A model generated the notes under the pieces. It was not told the DNA's origin. It saw only the letters and a program-made list of their open reading frames with translations, and did no database searches. Position numbers and translations under genes: made by a program. Source: Propionibacteriaceae bacterium (GTDB lineage Bacteria > Actinomycetota > Actinomycetes > Propionibacteriales > Propionibacteriaceae). Taken from it: a stretch of DNA of 64,000 bases. This document shows positions 1 to 9,138 of this stretch, one piece after another; the stretch's first letter is position 1, and the number at the start of each line of letters is the position of its first letter. Location: positions 62,001-126,000 of the forward strand of contig WRIJ01000004.1 of NCBI GenBank assembly GCA_009782785.1. The letters are read 5' to 3'.

Positions 1-2799
1 CTGCTTGGAAGCTGGGTGGTTGGAGCTGTCATCCTCATGTCCATCCTCTTCATTGTTGCTACGATTTTTCACGCTCGCCATGCTCCGAGAGTCACCCACT
101 ACAAACGTCTTCCTGATGTCTTCCAGAAACTTCGCATTGTGCGCGGTGCCGCCCTGCTCATTGGTCTTGTCGTCGGGATTATTGTCGGAGTCACCAGTGC
201 ACACTTGAAGAACATCTTGATTGCCCCCGCTGTGGGGGCAATAGTGGCCATGGTCGTCATTGTCCCGGGGGACTGGTTCCTTCTGGGACGTACCCCTGGA
301 GACAGGAGCGACCACAACCAGGATCGTTTAGATTATCCCTTGCGGTATGTGAAAGATATCTTTCCTTGGAGAGTTCTCGCTGTAGCCATGGGCTGCCTCA
401 TTGTCCTGATCGCGTACTGCTTCTGGGCAGTGGCGGAAGCGAGCCCCGGTCAGCGCAGTCGTACCACCTCATGGAACGATGCTGGAAGCTTCGGATGGGG
501 AATACGTGAACCGTTTGCGGGAACCTTCTACACTGCTGGACTGGTCTATGCTCTGCCGCTGGTGTTCGTGGTCGGTGTTATGGCCATTGCAGCCATTGTG
601 GCACGACCGGCGTATCTTCCACTGCCCAAATATCGAGCTATCGATCGGGGGCTCCGCAAGCGTACGATCCGGGTGATCTGTTTGCTCGTGGTTTTAGCTA
701 TTGCTCCTGCGATGACCATGGTCGCAGCTGATATTGCTTGGGCTTTCGGCAGTCTTGGTCATGGTTCTGTTCGCGAAACCCACATCGTACTTCTTGGTGC
801 TGCGGTGTCTGTCATCGGACTCGTAGTAACTCTCGGGGCTGGGGCACACTATTTCTCTTTGCCTGCGATCGAAGAAGAGGAAGACCTTCTTCCTGGGGCA
901 GTACGCAGCGGCCTGCGAGCATTGTCGGAGATTGAAAGAGAGAACCGAGCTCAACGCATGTTGGCCTGGCGTATTGCACTTGGTGAGGTCGATCAGGAGG
1001 TCATTACCGAGGAAAACGTTGACGAGGCGGAGGCCGCCACTGAGGAGGATGCGCCCGAGACAGCGGACAACAGCCCGCAAAGTGAGGATGACAATGTTCC
1101 TGAAGAAGAAGACATCACAGCAGAGGGTGTGGAACACGACGGTGACGACGAGGAAACCACTCCCGGTGAGGAATCCGAGGGCGACGACTTTGTTGAAGTA
1201 GAGGACTCGGGTGAAGAAACCTCTCAGGAAGACTCTGAACAGGGGGACATAGAACCACCTATCACCGAGAATGAAGAAGCCAGTGCTGACGAGGAGTCAC
1301 CAGAGGACAGTGGAGAAGAAACCAGCGAAGAAGATCCCACTGACGCCACCACTGCTGAGGACAGTGAGGAGCCATTCCAGGAGTCACAAGAGGGTGGCAC
1401 CCCAGACGAGGGCACCCAGGATCAGGAATCAGAAGAAGAGCCTGTTGGGGAGGGTGTCGACCAGGTTTCTGGTGAAGCAGAGAACTCCGACGAGGAGACC
1501 TCTAACTTGGAAACCTCCAGCGAGGAGGACTCGGATAAGAAAGACTCTGGTGAGGCAATTCCAGAAGAGGGCACTAGGGCTGTTGCAGATAGTGACACCG
1601 ATAACATAGCACCCAATGGTGTGAATATCGATACTACCGAAGAGCAAGAGGAAAACTCTGAGGACGAGGACGACAAGTTCATGGAGGTCGTCGAGTATAT
1701 CGAGGGTGTCGCTCGCAAAGTCAGAGGAAAGCTGGTTCGGGGAGTACGGAAGTCTGGGAAATTCCTCGCCCATCAATTCGTGACACTCGTGCATAAACCC
1801 ATTCCTCCTGAAGCCCCTGATGCACTCGAAGTGATGGAAAAGTCAACACGATCAATGATGAGCCGGTGGTTCCCACCAGAACTTGTCCTCGATCCACGCT
1901 TGATTCCCTATGAGGAACCCACCATCCTTGATGCTACCGACAAGGCTGCTTGGGCAGGGTGGGCAATTGTGGAATTGGACCGGGTAGAAACTGACTCCCT
2001 TGTGGAAGAAGCCAACAGCGAATCCAACGATTCCAGTGAGATTGATGACCCAAGGGGGGCCGACGGGGCTGAAGAGAGCGAAGAAGCCGGTGATGGCGAC
2101 AGCGAAGACATTGCCGAATCAGAGGACTCTCCCCAACCACAAGAGCCTGACGATACACCAGCAACGGCAGAAACCCCAGACTCCACGGAAGCCATGGAAG
2201 TTGACGAGGTCGATGTCTTTGAGGAAACTGTCGAGTTTGAGCAGCCGGATGACAGTGTTGAGACACTGGACCCAGGAGACACTGAGAAATCCGAGCAGGT
2301 AGAGGAGGTAGAGGACCCTGTGGAGGTCGAGAAGGTAGACCAGGTTGATGGGGTTGACTCTATCGAGACCGAGGAACTTGCCGAACCCCAGGAACCTGAG
2401 GACACTGCGGGCACCGAGGAAACCGACGAACCCGACGAAACCGAGGACACCGCAAACCTAGAGGAGACCGCAGACCAGGAGGAGACTGCGGACCAGGAGG
2501 ACGCGGTTGGTATCGACGACACTGAACAGAGGGAAACCGAACAAACCAAGAAACAGAAAACCCCTGCTTCCTCAACAAACAAAGCCATTCCTGCCAAGAA
2601 AAAACCCAAGACCCCCAAAACACCCAAGACCTCACCTCCACCTCCACCTCCACCTCCTCCTCCTGATTTACCACCAGCCGACTTGTTAGTCGATCCGAGC
2701 GCCGATGGCCCCTTTGATGAACTGCTCGACGGCGACGTACTCCCCCCTGTTCCTCCAGCGACCAAAAAGTTTAGGCCGAAAAAGAAAAAGTCCAAGTAA
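1..2799 (+). CDS. Membrane protein with very long acidic tail (5' end open)
   Basis: Function unknown. The frame is open from the first base, so the true start may lie upstream; the first in-frame start codon is a GTG at 16. About seven hydrophobic helices occupy roughly residues 1-290. A Glu/Asp/Ser-rich low-complexity region follows (about residues 330-550). It is interrupted by a basic/hydrophobic segment that looks folded (about 560-655, including the motif WFPPELVLDPRLIPYEEP), and a second acidic region runs to about residue 860. The C-terminus has a run of ten prolines and ends in a lysine-rich tail (KKKKSK). The opposite charges of tail and tip suggest an extended cytoplasmic or surface arm, but this is inference. 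ispE follows 86 bases downstream. Strong GAG/GAA codon repetition makes replication slippage likely. Confidence 0.8.
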   Translation: MLGSWVVGAVILMSILFIVATIFHARHAPRVTHYKRLPDVFQKLRIVRGAALLIGLVVGIIVGVTSAHLKNILIAPAVGAIVAMVVIVPGDWFLLGRTPGDRSDHNQDRLDYPLRYVKDIFPWRVLAVAMGCLIVLIAYCFWAVAEASPGQRSRTTSWNDAGSFGWGIREPFAGTFYTAGLVYALPLVFVVGVMAIAAIVARPAYLPLPKYRAIDRGLRKRTIRVICLLVVLAIAPAMTMVAADIAWAFGSLGHGSVRETHIVLLGAAVSVIGLVVTLGAGAHYFSLPAIEEEEDLLPGAVRSGLRALSEIERENRAQRMLAWRIALGEVDQEVITEENVDEAEAATEEDAPETADNSPQSEDDNVPEEEDITAEGVEHDGDDEETTPGEESEGDDFVEVEDSGEETSQEDSEQGDIEPPITENEEASADEESPEDSGEETSEEDPTDATTAEDSEEPFQESQEGGTPDEGTQDQESEEEPVGEGVDQVSGEAENSDEETSNLETSSEEDSDKKDSGEAIPEEGTRAVADSDTDNIAPNGVNIDTTEEQEENSEDEDDKFMEVVEYIEGVARKVRGKLVRGVRKSGKFLAHQFVTLVHKPIPPEAPDALEVMEKSTRSMMSRWFPPELVLDPRLIPYEEPTILDATDKAAWAGWAIVELDRVETDSLVEEANSESNDSSEIDDPRGADGAEESEEAGDGDSEDIAESEDSPQPQEPDDTPATAETPDSTEAMEVDEVDVFEETVEFEQPDDSVETLDPGDTEKSEQVEEVEDPVEVEKVDQVDGVDSIETEELAEPQEPEDTAGTEETDEPDETEDTANLEETADQEETADQEDAVGIDDTEQRETEQTKKQKTPASSTNKAIPAKKKPKTPKTPKTSPPPPPPPPPPDLPPADLLVDPSADGPFDELLDGDVLPPVPPATKKFRPKKKKSK

Positions 2800-2885
2800 G
2801 AGCGATCTCCACTTTCTTGCGGCGAAACTACTCAAGACTGTCCATTGGTGACTCATTGGTCTCACGATGGGGTACGGTGAATCCT

Positions 2886-3851
2886 ATGAGCCACACCTTC
2901 GCCACTGAAGACCAGGTTCGCGTCCGCGTACCAGCGAAAATCAATCTGGCTCTGTGCGTGGGGGCACAACGACATGACGGTTACCATGAGCTTGCCACCC
3001 TCTTCCAAGCAGTTTCCCTCTATGACGACATCACTGTTCGTGCCAGCGAAGAATTGGTCTGCGAAGTACGCGGCGAACAAGCTCACCACATAGGACCTGG
3101 TGACGAGAATCTTGCCTACCGCGCAGCAAGGCTGCTCAAGAACGAGTACGGCGTCAGTGAAGGAATCCACCTCACCATCGATAAACAGATCCCTGTGGCT
3201 GGTGGAATGGCCGGAGGATCAGCTGATGCAGCAGGGGCCCTGCTCGCCTGTTCCCGATTCTGGGATGTGGATGCATCTCTCGAAGATCTCATGGCCTTAG
3301 GTTCCCGGCTTGGTGCAGACGTACCTTTCCCTTTGATGGGTGGGTGCGCTGTCGGGCTTGGACGTGGCGAAACCCTCACCCCTGCTCTCAGCCGAGGAAC
3401 ATTCCACTGGGTTCTCGCCCTGTCATCAACCCAACTGTCCACTCCGGAGGTATTCCAGAGATTCGATGAACTCACCGGCCATCATCCGCCACCCACAACC
3501 CCTGAGATTCCTCGAGAACTTATGATGGCACTGACCACTGGGGAGACGAAGCGGGTGGGGGCACAGCTCATCAATGACCTGCATGAAGCTTCCTGTTCCT
3601 TGGCACCGACGTTGCCGACCACTATACGTGCTGGAGTCGAACTGGGGTGCCATGGTGCGATCATTTCCGGTTCGGGCCCGACTGTTGCCTTCCTCGTGGA
3701 TAGTGAACAGGAGGCCCAACATTTGGGTGAGCTTCTCACCTCACTGGAGGTAGCCCAACGTACCTATCACGCAGTTGGACCTGTCCCTGGTGCAACCGTC
3801 ATCGACGACCACCGCCCCCACGGGCACCTGATGGATCCTGTTCCTGCATAA
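2886..3851 (+). CDS. ispE: 4-diphosphocytidyl-2-C-methyl-D-erythritol kinase
   Basis: GHMP kinase that phosphorylates CDP-ME at the 2-hydroxyl in the non-mevalonate (MEP) isoprenoid pathway, in the cytoplasm. The N-terminal VRVPAKINLAL motif carries the conserved Lys and Asn. The glycine-rich ATP loop PVAGGMAGGSADAAGA is complete, and the C-terminal GSGPTVAFLV motif is present. The ATG at 2886 gives 321 aa, the usual length. A GTG at 2877 is also possible, and the longest open frame (from 2817) adds residues unlike the family. It is encoded 42 bases before an ABC exporter on the same strand. Confidence 0.95.
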   Translation: MSHTFATEDQVRVRVPAKINLALCVGAQRHDGYHELATLFQAVSLYDDITVRASEELVCEVRGEQAHHIGPGDENLAYRAARLLKNEYGVSEGIHLTIDKQIPVAGGMAGGSADAAGALLACSRFWDVDASLEDLMALGSRLGADVPFPLMGGCAVGLGRGETLTPALSRGTFHWVLALSSTQLSTPEVFQRFDELTGHHPPPTTPEIPRELMMALTTGETKRVGAQLINDLHEASCSLAPTLPTTIRAGVELGCHGAIISGSGPTVAFLVDSEQEAQHLGELLTSLEVAQRTYHAVGPVPGATVIDDHRPHGHLMDPVPA

Positions 3852-3893
3852 AGAACCGCCCAATGATCCCCCAACCATGGTTTACTTAACCCC

Positions 3894-5771
3894 ATGAGTG
3901 GAATGGGTGGAGGCCGCGGCCGAGCGGCCCGCATCTCATCAGGTGACATCGAGGCTCAAAAAGCCATCAATGCTGCTGCACCCAAGGTGGCCAACCTGGG
4001 TAAACGCATCATGGCATTGTTCAAGCCCTATACGAAAGCCATCACGGTGATGATCATCTTGGTCCTGTTCACAGCAGTGGTTTCTGTCTTCCCTCCCCTG
4101 GTCACCCAGCGCATCTTCGATGAGGGGCTCTTCCCACTCAGCGATCAAGGCCAGACTTTGGGCCCCAATATGCCTCGCCTTCTTCGCCTTCTCGGGATCA
4201 TGGTGACACTACTGCTGATCTCTAATCTGGTTGGCATCTGGCAAACCTGGTTGACATCTAGGACCGGAAATCGAGTGATGGGTGATATGCGCGTCACTTT
4301 GTTTGATCATCTCCAGTCCATGGAATTAGCCTTTTTCACCAAAACGAAGACTGGAGTTATTCAGTCACGCCTGGCTAATGATGTTGGTGGGGTGGCGACC
4401 GTACTGACTAATACTGTCTCCTCTGTGGTGGGCAATACTGTCACAGTCATTGCTGCTGCGGTGACCATGCTCATACTCAGTTGGCAGTTAACACTCATTG
4501 CTTTCCTGCTCATGCCAGTCTTGGTGGTTGTTCAGCGACGGGTGGGTACGATTCGTGCTCGGGTTGCAGCGCAAACCCAAGAGTCTCTGTCGACAATGAC
4601 CGCTATTACTCAAGAGTCGCTGTCTGTGTCAGGTATTCTTCTCGCAAAATCTTTCGGGCGTTCCCGGGATGAATCGGCGCGATATTCCCAAGAGAATGAC
4701 AATCAGATCGCTTTGCAAGTCAAACAGATGATGACCGGGCAGTGGTTCTTTGCTTTAGTCCAAGTGTTTGTCTCTCTACTTCCAGCATTGATTTACCTCC
4801 TGTCAGGTTTCTTTATCGTACGGGGGGACGACACCATCACTGCCGGAACATTGGTCGCCTTCACTGCCGTACAAGCACGCTTACTCATGCCCATGATGGG
4901 TTTGCTGCGTGTTGCACTCGATCTGCAAACCTCAGCTGCTCTCTTTGCCCGCATCTTCGAATATCTGGACATGGTTCCTTCCATCGTGGATAAAGATGAT
5001 GCTCGTGAAGTGAACGAATCGCTGGCCGGTGAGATTGAGTTCGCCGATGTGAGCTTCCGCTATCCCGATGCTTCCACTGACGAACGACCCACCTTGTCGG
5101 GCTTAAGTTTCCATATTTCGCCTGGAGAGTTTGTCGCCTTTGTTGGACCATCTGGTGCAGGAAAAACTACGATCGGCTATCTTATTGCTCGTCTCCATGA
5201 GGCGAGCTCTGGTCAGGTACTTTTTGCTGGTGATGATGTACGTGATCTCACTGCTCAATCCCTGATTGATCATATTGGCATCGTTTCACAACAGGCGTAC
5301 CTCTTCCATGATTCCATTGCCGCAAATTTGAGATATGCAAAGCCTGAGGCTAGCGAGGAGGAGCTACGGGCGGCTTGTGCCCAATCCAATATCCTCGACA
5401 CTATTGAAGCTATGCCCGATGGTATGGCCACCATTGTTGGTGAGCAGGGGTATCGGCTCTCCGGGGGTGAACGTCAACGACTTGCTATTGCTCGGGTCAT
5501 TCTCAAGGATTCCCCCATTCTCATCCTGGATGAGGCCACCTCGGCCCTCGATACTGTCTCAGAGAGGATCGTACAAGAAGCGTTAGACGAAGCAAGCAAG
5601 AATCGCACCACTATTGCGATCGCCCACCGCCTATCGACAGTTCAACATGCGGATCGAATTATCGTGCTTAAAGCCGGGGAGATCGAAGAGACAGGAACTC
5701 ATGAAGAATTGTTGGCGCTTGGGGGACTCTACTCCCAGCTCTACAGCCAGCAGGAATCAGAAATATCCTAG
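3894..5771 (+). CDS. ABC exporter half-transporter (permease-ATPase fusion)
   Basis: Multidrug/lipid-type ABC exporter of 625 aa that probably works as a dimer in the cytoplasmic membrane. The N-terminal half (about residues 35-330) holds a six-helix type-1 exporter domain. The nucleotide-binding domain follows with Walker A GPSGAGKTT near residue 418, signature LSGGERQRLAIAR near 522, Walker B ILILDEATSALD near 545 and the switch His in IAHRLS. The substrate cannot be read from the sequence. No clear ribosome binding site precedes the ATG, so the transcript may have a very short leader. The gene ends 10 bases from the convergent next gene. Confidence 0.93.
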   Translation: MSGMGGGRGRAARISSGDIEAQKAINAAAPKVANLGKRIMALFKPYTKAITVMIILVLFTAVVSVFPPLVTQRIFDEGLFPLSDQGQTLGPNMPRLLRLLGIMVTLLLISNLVGIWQTWLTSRTGNRVMGDMRVTLFDHLQSMELAFFTKTKTGVIQSRLANDVGGVATVLTNTVSSVVGNTVTVIAAAVTMLILSWQLTLIAFLLMPVLVVVQRRVGTIRARVAAQTQESLSTMTAITQESLSVSGILLAKSFGRSRDESARYSQENDNQIALQVKQMMTGQWFFALVQVFVSLLPALIYLLSGFFIVRGDDTITAGTLVAFTAVQARLLMPMMGLLRVALDLQTSAALFARIFEYLDMVPSIVDKDDAREVNESLAGEIEFADVSFRYPDASTDERPTLSGLSFHISPGEFVAFVGPSGAGKTTIGYLIARLHEASSGQVLFAGDDVRDLTAQSLIDHIGIVSQQAYLFHDSIAANLRYAKPEASEEELRAACAQSNILDTIEAMPDGMATIVGEQGYRLSGGERQRLAIARVILKDSPILILDEATSALDTVSERIVQEALDEASKNRTTIAIAHRLSTVQHADRIIVLKAGEIEETGTHEELLALGGLYSQLYSQQESEIS

Positions 5772-5781
5772 CTGTGGTGAC

Positions 5782-7098
5782 TCACTGGGTCGCCGCATGA
5801 TCGACAGCAGTACGGAAGAGATCCAACTGCTCTTCGAGCTCCTCTTGTGTCAGAGGTTCCCAGGTTTCGAAGGTGGCTGTGACATTCCCGTACTGGGCAG
5901 TGACATGATAGAAGGCAGCATCCTCACCATTAGCTTGCCACCACACATGAACTCCGGCGAAGATACTAGAGTCGCGGTACATTCCATCAGGTAGTGGAGA
6001 GGCTTGGGCCCACCCTGAAGAAAACCCAACAGCATTGTCTTCGCTATTGAAGAAGCGAAGGATAACTTCGCCGATGTTTTCACTGCTCGTTGTTGCTCCG
6101 GCAGAAATCCCTTTCGAGGAAGTTCCATAGTTGATTCCTGCGGGCCAATCAGCTGGAGGAACACCATCACCTCGGTAATCGGCGGCTTGGTTCTGTAAAC
6201 GCGAAGCGATGATGGAATAGTCGCCATAGAAATCTTGGGTGACTGCTGACATCTGCCACCACAGTCGATCGCCTGTATTATCTGGGCCTCCGGTGAGCAG
6301 GTAGACGAACTGATCAATGGTGAGTTCTGGATTGACTATAGCGGTAGTCGCGGTGGCGTTGCTGATGGTACTGGTGGGGTTTCTAGTGGGAGGATCCATG
6401 GTGGAGTTCGCATTAGAGAGAATGATGATGACACCAATGAGCAGTCCAAGGCCCACCCCGATAGCTACCAGGGGGATCCACGATGGCCCGGACTTCGTAC
6501 GAAGTGGTTGGGGGGCAATAAAAGGGGCATCCACATCTGCATAGGTCGATGCTGGTCGAGCAACGGGTATGGCTACTGTTGGAGTGAAGTCTGCGGGGTT
6601 TCGAGAAGGGGCAGCCGCAGTGGGAGTGGCAGGTTTGAGGGCAGGGGGACGCGCTAGCGTGGGTGCAGGTGGATGCACTGGTGTAGGCGCAGGAGCTGTG
6701 TTAGGTGCTGGAGTACGCGCTTGGCCTGGGTTCACTGGTTTCGGCAGTACGCTCGATTTCGGCGCTTGTGGACGAACCACTGGTGGAGACTGTACCAGTG
6801 GTGTACGGCGCTCGGTTGCCGCTGGGAGTCCAGCACCGAGGAAGGGGAGAGGGACTCGTACCACCGGTTCTTCCGTCTGCGATTCTAAGGGCAGTCGAGC
6901 AAGAGCAAGGGTACGAATGAACGGATGGTACGCTTCTTCAGCTAGCCACTTTAACAAGGTGGGGTCAGCTTTCGGATGGGCAACGATATCTGTCCACAGA
7001 CTTTCGTGGACCTGAGCAATATCCATCAGGTCCTTGGACGTCGTCGCAGGGTCCACAAGGGCCTTAGTCGCCAGCAAGATATTGGACCAATCGTTCAT
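5782..7098 (-). CDS. Variant leucine-rich-repeat protein with Pro-rich linker and extracytoplasmic domain
   Basis: Function unknown, 438 aa. Residues 1-75 resemble the actinobacterial variant leucine-rich-repeat (LRV-like) domain, with short helical repeats such as ALVDPATTSKDLMDIAQVHE and HPKADPTLLKWLA. A Pro/Ala-rich stretch (about 80-200) precedes one transmembrane helix (WIPLVAIGVGLGLLIGVIII, about 206-226). A 200-residue outer domain rich in Trp and Tyr follows. The expected topology is repeat domain inside, C-terminal domain outside. It lies just downstream of another Pro-rich membrane protein on the same strand, so the two may work together at the envelope. Confidence 0.85.
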   Translation of the reverse strand: MNDWSNILLATKALVDPATTSKDLMDIAQVHESLWTDIVAHPKADPTLLKWLAEEAYHPFIRTLALARLPLESQTEEPVVRVPLPFLGAGLPAATERRTPLVQSPPVVRPQAPKSSVLPKPVNPGQARTPAPNTAPAPTPVHPPAPTLARPPALKPATPTAAAPSRNPADFTPTVAIPVARPASTYADVDAPFIAPQPLRTKSGPSWIPLVAIGVGLGLLIGVIIILSNANSTMDPPTRNPTSTISNATATTAIVNPELTIDQFVYLLTGGPDNTGDRLWWQMSAVTQDFYGDYSIIASRLQNQAADYRGDGVPPADWPAGINYGTSSKGISAGATTSSENIGEVILRFFNSEDNAVGFSSGWAQASPLPDGMYRDSSIFAGVHVWWQANGEDAAFYHVTAQYGNVTATFETWEPLTQEELEEQLDLFRTAVDHAATQ

Positions 7099-7189
7099 GT
7101 CACCTCACTTCCCAGACCACAGCATAGCGAAGCCAGTACGCCAGGTCATACCCCGACGGTATTCACGAACACAGTGGGTCCCCACTGTG

Positions 7190-9079
7190 CTAGGACATTT
7201 GGAACATGGATAGGAAATTCAGGAACTCAAAGATGGGGGCCAGCAAGAGAGCGACTGCGATAAGGGATAAGAGTATCCCCACAATAGAGATGATCACACC
7301 TTTGCCCACTTTCCTTCCTTGAACGATTCCGACGATACCGAAGATAAACCCCAAAACAGCACACGGTGGAAGGACGAGGATGCTTAACAATCTGAGTAGT
7401 GGGAAAAGACCCAAGACTACTGCGACTATTCCAAGAACCAAGGAAGCGATGGCAAAACCATTACCGGATTGAACCATCACATTGTGTACACTCGAGGGCC
7501 CGACAACGTACGGCACTGGTGCTGGTCCTGGACCCATGGGGCCTGGTGGATACACCATTTCGCTGTGCACTAGTGGAGGATTGGGTGTCGGCGGAGCTGA
7601 TGGTGGACTGGGTTCGGGTGGAGTGCTCACCACAGCGACCGGTTCCATGGCAGCTTCTGCATACGCACTCAACGGTGTGAGCATCCCTGGTGGAAGGTCT
7701 GTCACCGGGCCTGGCTCGCTGACCGGGTTGGGATGAATGACCGGTTCTGGCACAACGACAGGGTCTGGCTCATTGGCCTGAGCCGGTACGATGACAGGGT
7801 CGGGGGAAGGAGGGGGCTCTGGGGATACCGGGGCTGGTGGTGGCGGAGGAACCAGCGGTATGCCGGCTTCCTCATGATCCACGGGTTGTTCTAGGTGGGT
7901 GTCGGCATTTTCTTGCGAAGCGACAACCTCACTGGCGCTGTCATCGATCAATTCACCCTGCCCCACCACCGGTGCGATGTCTTGAATCACTGGTTCTTTT
8001 GTAGGAATGGGAGGTTCAGGTTCCGGTGTGGGTATCGGCGGTGTCACCAACATGGGTGGTTCATCCAACAGTGGTATTCCTTGAGGATGGTCTTGTGGTG
8101 ACCAATCCTCACTACCGCTGGGCAAGAGTCCCCAAGGTTGCCCTTGAGGAATCTCGGATTCAGCTTCTGGTATTCCGCGAGTGATCATGGTTGGTTCGAC
8201 ACCTGGCCCACTCTCAGTGATCAGCGCGGTGGCGACGCCTTCCCAACCCAAGGGCTCACCCATCACTGGCGTATCAACACGTGGAGATTCAGTGACTATT
8301 GGTGTCTCCCAGGTCGGCTCCATTGGCTCTACTGTTTCAGCTGGAGGCACCACCGCTGGAGTGATTTCCCCCAGAGAGGGTGGCGGTGGTGGATAGGCAT
8401 CTGGGGGACTTGGTGGAACACGGTCGGGGGTGGTCGACGGTGGTGGTGGCTGCTGCTCCCAGGAGGGTTGCTGCTCCCAGGATGGCTCTGTTTCCCAGGC
8501 TGGTCTTGCCGCCCTCGGTACGGTGGCGTACTCAGGAATCGGGGGTGCCACAGGTGATGGAGAAGACTGGGTATCTATCATCCATTGCGGTACTGACCCT
8601 AACGGTCGAGAAGGTGGAGGAGTTGTTGGTGCTTGGGGGGGAGCCGCAGGTGATGGAGGACTTTGATCCTCCCATGACCATCCAGGTGTTGCATGCCCAG
8701 AGGAAGCCGGGTGGGGTTCTGGGTACGAAACCGGGTGAGGTTCCGGATGCGGTACAGGGTACGGCTCTGCCGGTGGTTGAGTGTACGGCGCTCCCTGAGG
8801 ATCCTGGTAGTAGGGGTGCTGGTGCGGTTCCTGGAATGAGCGTCCCTGGTCATGGGGCCTCTGGGGTGGTTGTGGCTGATAGGGGCCCATGTAGGGTTCC
8901 TGGTAGGGCGGGAGAGGTCTAGGGTGATGGTCTGGTTGAGGAGCTGGTGGGTAGTGTTGTGGTGGATGATCAGGACTCCACTGAGCAGGCCCAGGCGGCG
9001 GTGGCTGAGGTGCGGGCATCTGAGGATGGAACGGGGGCAAACCTGGAGAATCATAGGAGCTCATGGGGATTCCGTTCAT
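7190..9079 (-). CDS. Pro-rich membrane protein with C-terminal DUF4190-type domain
   Basis: Function unknown, 629 aa. About 520 residues are Pro/Glu/Gln-rich and low in complexity, with repeated PHPEPHP-like and WEQQPSWEQQPP motifs. The last 100 residues hold two hydrophobic hairpins of the DUF4190 type (ASLVLGIVAVVLG and GFIFGIVGIVQGRKVGKGV). Such domains usually end actinobacterial envelope proteins with long disordered cytoplasmic arms. A second Met at residue 6 could also be the start; neither has a strong ribosome binding site. It is transcribed toward the LRV-like gene with a 91-base gap and is divergent from the transglutaminase-like gene. Confidence 0.85.
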   Translation of the reverse strand: MNGIPMSSYDSPGLPPFHPQMPAPQPPPPGPAQWSPDHPPQHYPPAPQPDHHPRPLPPYQEPYMGPYQPQPPQRPHDQGRSFQEPHQHPYYQDPQGAPYTQPPAEPYPVPHPEPHPVSYPEPHPASSGHATPGWSWEDQSPPSPAAPPQAPTTPPPSRPLGSVPQWMIDTQSSPSPVAPPIPEYATVPRAARPAWETEPSWEQQPSWEQQPPPPSTTPDRVPPSPPDAYPPPPPSLGEITPAVVPPAETVEPMEPTWETPIVTESPRVDTPVMGEPLGWEGVATALITESGPGVEPTMITRGIPEAESEIPQGQPWGLLPSGSEDWSPQDHPQGIPLLDEPPMLVTPPIPTPEPEPPIPTKEPVIQDIAPVVGQGELIDDSASEVVASQENADTHLEQPVDHEEAGIPLVPPPPPAPVSPEPPPSPDPVIVPAQANEPDPVVVPEPVIHPNPVSEPGPVTDLPPGMLTPLSAYAEAAMEPVAVVSTPPEPSPPSAPPTPNPPLVHSEMVYPPGPMGPGPAPVPYVVGPSSVHNVMVQSGNGFAIASLVLGIVAVVLGLFPLLRLLSILVLPPCAVLGFIFGIVGIVQGRKVGKGVIISIVGILLSLIAVALLLAPIFEFLNFLSMFQMS

Positions 9080-9138
9080 CGTCGTAACATGAACAGCATA
9101 GTGGATACCTAGTCTGGGTCGAAACGCGATAGTCTCAG

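Noticed and set aside
1908-2795. 295-aa minus-strand frame opposite the acidic membrane protein
   Set aside because: Ser/Val-rich low-complexity mirror of the Glu/Asp repeats on the plus strand; no domain and no ribosome binding site.
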